Shown here: positions 59,498 through 64,000 of the stretch, in pieces
How the letters are laid out: each line of letters starts with the position of its first letter
How positions within the stretch are numbered: position 1 is the stretch's first letter
NCBI RefSeq assembly: GCF_036127095.1
Contig: NZ_CP108006.1
Span: 7,679,501-7,743,500, forward strand
Direction of reading: 5' to 3'
Source: Streptomyces sp. NBC_00335
GTDB lineage: Bacteria; Actinomycetota; Actinomycetes; Streptomycetales; Streptomycetaceae
Length of the DNA stretch: 64,000 nt
Notes under the pieces: generated by a model
The model's input: only the letters and a program-made list of their open reading frames with translations
What the model was told of the DNA's origin: nothing
Databases searched by the model: none
Position numbers and translations under genes: made by a program

Positions 59498-61027
59498 ATG
59501 ACCCCGGTGCGGAAGAACACGGTCGACGGACTGCTCCACGACAGCGCGCGACGCGTCCCGGACCGGGTCGCGGTCCGCTACCGCGCGCGGACCTGGACCT
59601 ACGCGGAACTCGACGCGGCCGTCTCCACGGGCGCGGCCGTGCTGCGCGGGAGCTACGGGCTGGCCGAGGGGGACCGGGTCGCGACCTTCGGGCACAACTC
59701 CGACGCCTACCTCCTCGCCTTCCTCGCCTGCGCCCGCGCCGGGCTCACGCACGTGCCGGTCAACCAGAACCTGACCGGGGAGGACCTCTCGTACATCCTG
59801 GAGAACTCCGGGAGCTCCCTCGTCCTCGCGGACCCGGAACTGGCCGGGCGGGTCCCCGAGGGGTTCGCCGTACGCCCGCTGCGCGACGCGCGCGGCTCCT
59901 TCCTGTCCGACCTGGCCGAACCGGCCGGGCCCGCCGGGCCCGAGGCCTTCGCCCGCTCCGGGGACCCGTCCCGGCTGGCGCAGCTGCTGTACACCTCCGG
60001 GACCACCGCCCTGCCGAAGGGGGCGATGATGACGCACGAGGCGCTCTGCCACGAGTACGAGAGCGCGATCGCGGCCCTGGACCTGGCGGAGGGCGATCTG
60101 CCGGTGCACTCCCTGCCGCTGTACCACTCGGCGCAGATGCACGTGTTCCTGCTGCCGTACCTGGCGGTGGGCGCGCGGAACACGATCGTGGACGCGCCGG
60201 TCGCGGAGGAGATCTTCGACCTGGTAGAGACGGGGGAGGCGGACAGCCTGTTCGCACCGCCGACGGTGTGGATCGGGCTGGCCAACCACCCCGATTTCGC
60301 GGACTTCGCCGTCCGCGACCTGTCCGCCCTGCGCAAGGCGTACTACGGGGCCTCGATCATGCCGGTGCCGGTCCTGGAACGGCTGCGCGCACGGCTTCCC
60401 GGCCTCGGCTTCTACAACTGCTTTGGGCAGAGCGAGATCGGCCCGCTGGCCACGGTGCTGCGGCCGGAGGAGCACGAGGGGCGGATGGACTCGTGCGGGC
60501 GGCCGGTCCACCACGTTCAGGCGCGGGTGGTCGACGAGGACGGGGCCGAGGTCCCCGACGGCACGGCAGGCGAGGTGGTCTACCGCTCCCCGCAGCTCTG
60601 CCTGGGCTACTGGAACGACGCCGAGGCGACGAAGAAGGCCTTCCGGGACGGCTGGTTCCGCTCCGGCGACCTGGCGGTCCGGGACCCGGAGGGGTACTTC
60701 ACGGTCGTGGACCGGGTAAAGGACGTCATCAACTCGGGCGGGGTACTGGTCGCCTCACGGCAGGTCGAGGACGTGCTGTACACCCACCCGGGCGTGGCCG
60801 AGGCGGCGGTGATCGGCCTGCCGGACGAACGGTGGATCGAGGCCGTCACGGCGGTGGTGGTCCCGCGCGACGGGGTGACGGAGGCGGAACTCCTGGACTA
60901 CGCCCGCGAGAAGCTGGCCCACTTCAAGGCCCCGAAGCGGATCCTCTTCGTGGACGCCCTGCCCCGCAACGCGAGCGGCAAGATCCTCAAGCGCACCCTG
61001 CGCGACCGCTTCTCGACCCCGTCCTGA
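59498..61027 (+). CDS. Acyl-CoA synthetase (long-chain or aryl acid ligase)
   Basis: A 509-residue ANL ligase: LLYTSGTTALPKGAMMTHEA, YNCFGQSEIGPLATVL, GYWNDAEATKKAFRDGWFRS, SGDLAVRDPEGYFTVVDRVK, SGGVLVASRQVEDVLY and the catalytic Lys in RNASGKILKRTLR. Full length. ATG 59498 is 160 bases after the immunity gene, at normal high GC, so the transferred segment ends between them. Substrate unknown; no partner gene adjacent. Confidence 0.9.
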   Translation: MTPVRKNTVDGLLHDSARRVPDRVAVRYRARTWTYAELDAAVSTGAAVLRGSYGLAEGDRVATFGHNSDAYLLAFLACARAGLTHVPVNQNLTGEDLSYILENSGSSLVLADPELAGRVPEGFAVRPLRDARGSFLSDLAEPAGPAGPEAFARSGDPSRLAQLLYTSGTTALPKGAMMTHEALCHEYESAIAALDLAEGDLPVHSLPLYHSAQMHVFLLPYLAVGARNTIVDAPVAEEIFDLVETGEADSLFAPPTVWIGLANHPDFADFAVRDLSALRKAYYGASIMPVPVLERLRARLPGLGFYNCFGQSEIGPLATVLRPEEHEGRMDSCGRPVHHVQARVVDEDGAEVPDGTAGEVVYRSPQLCLGYWNDAEATKKAFRDGWFRSGDLAVRDPEGYFTVVDRVKDVINSGGVLVASRQVEDVLYTHPGVAEAAVIGLPDERWIEAVTAVVVPRDGVTEAELLDYAREKLAHFKAPKRILFVDALPRNASGKILKRTLRDRFSTPS

Positions 61028-61135
61028 CCCTCCGGCTCCGACTCGCCCGTGGCCTGACGCGCCCTGCCGACCAGGCCACAGCACGAGCGGACCTGACCGA
61101 CAAGATCCGAAAGAGAGGGCCTAGTCTCGGCCGTC

Positions 61136-61552
61136 ATGAACCGAAGACGACAGAAGAAGCTCGCGCGGCAGCTCGTCGACGCCGCGATGTTCGGACGCAC
61201 CGCCCGGGTCCGCGCCCTCCTGCGCGCGGGCGCGCACCCGGAGACGGCCGACCCGGAGGGCACCACCCCGCTGTACGCGGCATCCGTCCAGGGAGCTCTC
61301 GACACGGTCCGCTCCCTCCTGGAGGCCGGCGCCTCCCCGAACACCGAGAGCGGACGCGGTACGGAGGGCACGCCGCTGTGCGCGGCCGCCTGCTGGGGTT
61401 ACGCCGACACGGTGCGCGAACTCCTCGCCCACGGCGCGGACCCGAACCTACGGGAGGACCGGGGCGCGGGCCGTACGCCCCTCGACTGGGCGCTGGCGGG
61501 ACCGCACCCGGAGACGGCCGACGCACTCCGAGCGGCGGGAGCCCGCCCCTAA
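61136..61552 (+). CDS. Ankyrin repeat protein
   Basis: A 138-residue protein made of about three ankyrin repeats after a basic helix (RRRQKKLARQLVDAAMFGRT): RVRALLRAGAHPETADPEGT-TPLYAAS, TVRSLLEAGASPNTESGRGT-PLCAAACWGY and TVRELLAHGADPNLREDRGA-TPLDWAL. No signal peptide or enzyme domain; it probably binds another protein. It ends seven bases from the convergent YihY gene. Confidence 0.88.
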   Translation: MNRRRQKKLARQLVDAAMFGRTARVRALLRAGAHPETADPEGTTPLYAASVQGALDTVRSLLEAGASPNTESGRGTEGTPLCAAACWGYADTVRELLAHGADPNLREDRGAGRTPLDWALAGPHPETADALRAAGARP

Positions 61553-61559
61553 TCAGGCT

Positions 61560-62390
61560 CTAGAACTCCGGATCCTCCCGGAGGGCGACGGCTTGGAGGC
61601 GGCGCAGGACGAGGTGTTCGTGGAAGAGCCGGCCGACCAGAGCGCCGCCGTAGACCACGAACCCGACGCCGACCAGCCAGGACTGGACGACCAGGAGGGT
61701 GCCGAAGGGGCCGTACGTGACGGCGTTGGAGGCGATCAGCGGGGAGAACACCAGCTGCGAGAAGACCCGCAGGCCGAGGAGGCCCAGGCTGGTGCAGGCG
61801 GCTCCCGGCAGCAGGGCGCGCCAGCGGACCCGCCCGCCGAGGAGGATCCACTGGGAGGTCCAGAAGAACAGGCAGGTGCCGATGACATCGCCCGTGGTGC
61901 CGAGGATCGTGCCGGGCACGTCGTCCGACGGGGCGGGGATGAGGACGAGCAGCCCGAGGTAGCAGACCAGCAGGGCGAGCCAGACGACGTGTCGCCACAT
62001 GGTGTGCCAGCGGGCTGTCGGAAGGTCCCAGACCTTCTCGTACCCGGTCTGCACGGCGGAGCCGAAGGTCAGGCCGAAGACGGCGAGCGCGGCCAGACCG
62101 AAGGCGGTCGTCCGCTCCAGAGCGAGGTCCGCGGCGCCGAACAGCATCTCCACCCGCTCCCGGGAGAACTCCGTCACCCCGAGGGCCTGACCGAGCCAGC
62201 GGCCGAAGCCCGAGCCGCTGCCCGGCGCGGCGGCCGCGACGACGACGAGCAGCGGCACCAGGGTGAGGAAGCCGAGGGCGGCGAAGCCCATGGCCCGGTG
62301 CATCAGCTCCATCTCCCGCCCACGGCTCCATGCCAGCCCGGCATGGGAGGCCTGGAGCCGGTCGTGGAGCCGCCGGAAGGTCGAGGTCAC
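61560..62390 (-). CDS. YihY/virulence factor BrkB family membrane protein
   Basis: A 276-residue inner-membrane protein with about six hydrophobic segments (MGFAALGFLTLVPLLVVV, FGLAALAVFGLTFGSAV, VVWLALLVCYLGLLVLI, IGTCLFFWTSQWILL, SLGLLGLRVFSQLVF, GTLLVVQSWLVGVGFVVYGG). The layout is that of YihY/BrkB proteins, sometimes mislabelled RNase BN; transport function is unproven. Convergent with the ankyrin gene and downstream of paaK in the same direction after a low-complexity spacer. Confidence 0.88.
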   Translation of the reverse strand: MTSTFRRLHDRLQASHAGLAWSRGREMELMHRAMGFAALGFLTLVPLLVVVAAAAPGSGSGFGRWLGQALGVTEFSRERVEMLFGAADLALERTTAFGLAALAVFGLTFGSAVQTGYEKVWDLPTARWHTMWRHVVWLALLVCYLGLLVLIPAPSDDVPGTILGTTGDVIGTCLFFWTSQWILLGGRVRWRALLPGAACTSLGLLGLRVFSQLVFSPLIASNAVTYGPFGTLLVVQSWLVGVGFVVYGGALVGRLFHEHLVLRRLQAVALREDPEF

Positions 62391-62509
62391 GCCTCTGTCC
62401 CTACCCGGCTGGGCCCGCAGCTTCCCGGGAGGCCCCCCGAGTGGGCCCGAAGGGGTGGATCCGACGGCGGTCCGGCCCTCCGGCGGGGGCGCCCGCCCGT
62501 CCCGTGTGC

Positions 62510-62660
62510 GGCGCGGACCAAGCCTCGGACTCCGGCTCAGCCCTCGGGCTCCGATTCAGCCGCGGACCCAGCCTCGGCCTCGGACCCCGGCTCCGGCTCG
62601 GCCTCTGACTCCGGCTCCGGCTCCGGCTCAGCCTCTGACTCCGGCTTGGGCTCAGGCTCC
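62510..62660. repeat. Low-complexity hexamer-like repeats after paaK
   Basis: Repeats built on CGGCTC and CTCTGACTCCGGCT. On the minus strand, one frame (+1 relative to paaK) is open for about 40 codons to a stop at 62539-62537 and reads as an acidic Pro/Glu/Ser tail (EPEPKPESEAEPEPEPESEA and similar). In the paaK frame the stop at 62652-62654 precedes it. Confidence 0.85.
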
Positions 62661-63968
62661 GCCCTCCCGGAGGTCCACCAGTCGCTTGATCTTGCCGACC
62701 GACCGCTCCAGGGTCTCCGGATCCACCACCTCCACCGCGACCGAGACTCCGACGCCCTCCTTGACGGCCCGCACCACCGAGGCCGCCGCGGCCTCCCGCT
62801 GGGCGGCGTCGCTCTCTCGGCGTGCCTCCACCCGTACTGTCAGGGCGTCCAGCCGGCCCTGCCTGGTCAGCCGGAGCTGGAAGTGCGGGGCCAGGGCCGG
62901 GGTCCGCAGGAGCACCTCCTCGATCTGGGTGGGGTAGAGGTTCACCCCGCGCAGGATGATCATGTCGTCGCTGCGGCCGGTGATCTTCTCCATACGGCGG
63001 AAGGCCGGCCGGACCGTGCCGGGGAGCAGCCGGGTCAGGTCCCGGGTGCGGTAGCGGACGATGGGCATCGCCTCCTTGGTCAGCGAGGTGAAGACCAGCT
63101 CCCCGGGCTCGCCCTCCGGCAGCACGGCGCCCGTCAGCGGGTCGACCACCTCCGGGTAGAAGTGGTCCTCCCATATGTGGAGACCGTCTTTTGTCTCGGC
63201 GAACTCCTGTGCGACACCAGGGCCCATCACCTCCGAGAGCCCGTATATGTCCACCGCGTCGATGTTCAGGCGTTCCTCGATCTCGCGGCGCATCTCCTCC
63301 GTCCAGGGCTCGGCACCGAAGATCCCCGTACGGAGGGAGGTGGCGCGGGGATCGATGCCCTGGCGCTCCATCTCGTCCAGCAGGGTCAGCATGTAGGAGG
63401 GGGTCACCATGATGACCTCCGGCCGGAAGTCCTCGATCAGCCGGACCTGGCGGTCCGTCATCCCGCCCGAGGCGGGCACGACCGTACAGCCCAGGCGCTC
63501 CGCGCCGTAGTGCGCGCCCAGGCCTCCGGTGAACAGGCCGTACCCGTAGGCGATGTGGACGATCTGGCCGGGCCTGCCGCCCGCCGCGCGGATCGAGCGG
63601 GCGACGACGTCCGCCCAGGTGGACAGGTCCCCGTCCGTGTATCCGACGACGGTCGGGCGGCCCGTCGTCCCGCTGGACGCGTGGATGCGGCGGACCTCGG
63701 AGCGCGGTACGGCGAACATGCCGAAGGGGTACTGGTCGCGCAGATCGGACTTGGTGGTGAAGGGGAACAAGGAGAGGTCGGAGAGGGAGCGGCAGTCGTC
63801 GGGATGCAGACCGGCCTTGTCGAAGGCCTGCCGGTAGAAGGGAACCCGGTCGTAGGCCCGGCGCAAGGTCGCCCGCAGGCGGGTCAGCTGGAGCGCCGCC
63901 AGCTCGTCCCGGCCCATCCGCTCGCCCTCGTCCGCGCCGCCGTCGTGGCCCTGTGCGTACGTACCCAT
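62652..63968 (-). CDS. paaK: Phenylacetate-CoA ligase
   Basis: A 438-residue ANL enzyme that activates phenylacetate (or a related aryl acid) to its CoA thioester: HASSGTTGRPTVVGYT (P-loop), YGYGLFTGGLGAHYG, TPSYMLTLLDEM, YGLSEVMGPGVAQE, VRYRTRDLTRLLPG, GRSDDMIILRGVNLYPTQIE and the C-terminal Lys in SVGKIKRLVDL. ATG 63968 follows GGGGTGGG. No other paa gene is in the window; it may belong to a pathway continuing to the right or act alone. Immediately downstream an out-of-frame acidic repeat follows the stop. Confidence 0.93.
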   Translation of the reverse strand: MGTYAQGHDGGADEGERMGRDELAALQLTRLRATLRRAYDRVPFYRQAFDKAGLHPDDCRSLSDLSLFPFTTKSDLRDQYPFGMFAVPRSEVRRIHASSGTTGRPTVVGYTDGDLSTWADVVARSIRAAGGRPGQIVHIAYGYGLFTGGLGAHYGAERLGCTVVPASGGMTDRQVRLIEDFRPEVIMVTPSYMLTLLDEMERQGIDPRATSLRTGIFGAEPWTEEMRREIEERLNIDAVDIYGLSEVMGPGVAQEFAETKDGLHIWEDHFYPEVVDPLTGAVLPEGEPGELVFTSLTKEAMPIVRYRTRDLTRLLPGTVRPAFRRMEKITGRSDDMIILRGVNLYPTQIEEVLLRTPALAPHFQLRLTRQGRLDALTVRVEARRESDAAQREAAAASVVRAVKEGVGVSVAVEVVDPETLERSVGKIKRLVDLREGGA

Positions 63969-64000
63969 GCAGCCCACCCCTTGTCCGAGTCAACCGACCG

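Noticed and set aside
1..64000. tRNA/rRNA genes, insertion sequences, attachment sites, riboswitches
   Set aside because: I saw no CCA-ended cloverleaf, no transposase or integrase protein, no flanking direct repeats and no recognisable riboswitch core; weak examples could escape reading by eye.

Overview
The window is chromosomal DNA of a Streptomyces or very close actinomycete. It has very high GC with G/C-ended codons, many GTG and TTG starts, 4-base ATGA/GTGA/TTGA gene overlaps, GGAGG-type ribosome sites, and families typical of the genus (STM4012-4015 cluster, FeoABC, KstR-like box, SpoIIE phosphatase, Ser/Thr kinase with TPRs, NLR-like STAND NTPase, secreted RHS toxin). About 41 protein genes are supported, including one that is frameshifted, one that is cut by the window edge, and a decayed acylase end. 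I saw no tRNA, rRNA, CRISPR array, transposase or origin.

Layout. 1-3661 (minus): an uncharacterised operon conserved as STM4012 (start only), STM4013 (alkaline-phosphatase-fold hydrolase), STM4014 (ATP-grasp) and STM4015 (leucine-rich repeat), followed upstream by a small helical-repeat protein. 3705-10372: a glycerol/triose block. A dhaK and dhaL-dhaM fusion operon with its terminator is divergent from gldA, then come a GAF/PAS/SpoIIE phosphatase and mgsA, so dihydroxyacetone, DHAP and methylglyoxal chemistry are collected together. 10558-13358: feoA-feoB-feoC behind an iron-regulator-like box. 13385-20594: a membrane protein, a methyltransferase, an HSL-type hydrolase, the threonine catabolic pair tdh-kbl with a LysR regulator, and a metallo-beta-lactamase-fold hydrolase. 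20661-23382: a DeoR/AgaR-type regulator divergent from a sugar-phosphate isomerase and a class II aldolase. 23410-26319: a small exported protein, a frameshifted luciferase-like oxidoreductase and a zinc-type dehydrogenase.

26358-42397 is rich in lipid and redox functions: a FadE29-like acyl-CoA dehydrogenase behind a KstR-like palindrome, a CypX-like P450, an SDR, a DUF2236 oxygenase, a kinase-TPR gene overlapping a FAD oxidoreductase gene, an F420-type (Ddn-like) reductase, a flavin monooxygenase divergent from its TetR-type regulator with two operator palindromes, a large serine hydrolase, and a flavin oxidoreductase plus acyl-CoA synthetase pair. 42535-43733 holds chaA and a decayed penicillin-acylase C-terminus end to end around a strong terminator.

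44097-59336 is the conflict region. A 170-residue helical protein overlaps a 1736-residue STAND NTPase-TPR protein. The C-terminus of the first and the N-terminus of the second share a 12-residue peptide that is identical despite five synonymous differences in the DNA, the arrangement expected of an amyloid-signalling NLR/effector pair. Next to it is a 2942-residue SpvB/RHS/Hint polymorphic toxin whose last ~108 codons and overlapping immunity gene drop to about 52-57% GC, from 68% in the preceding Hint domain (counted on sample lines). The window closes with an acyl-CoA synthetase, an ankyrin protein, a YihY/BrkB membrane protein and a phenylacetate-CoA ligase.
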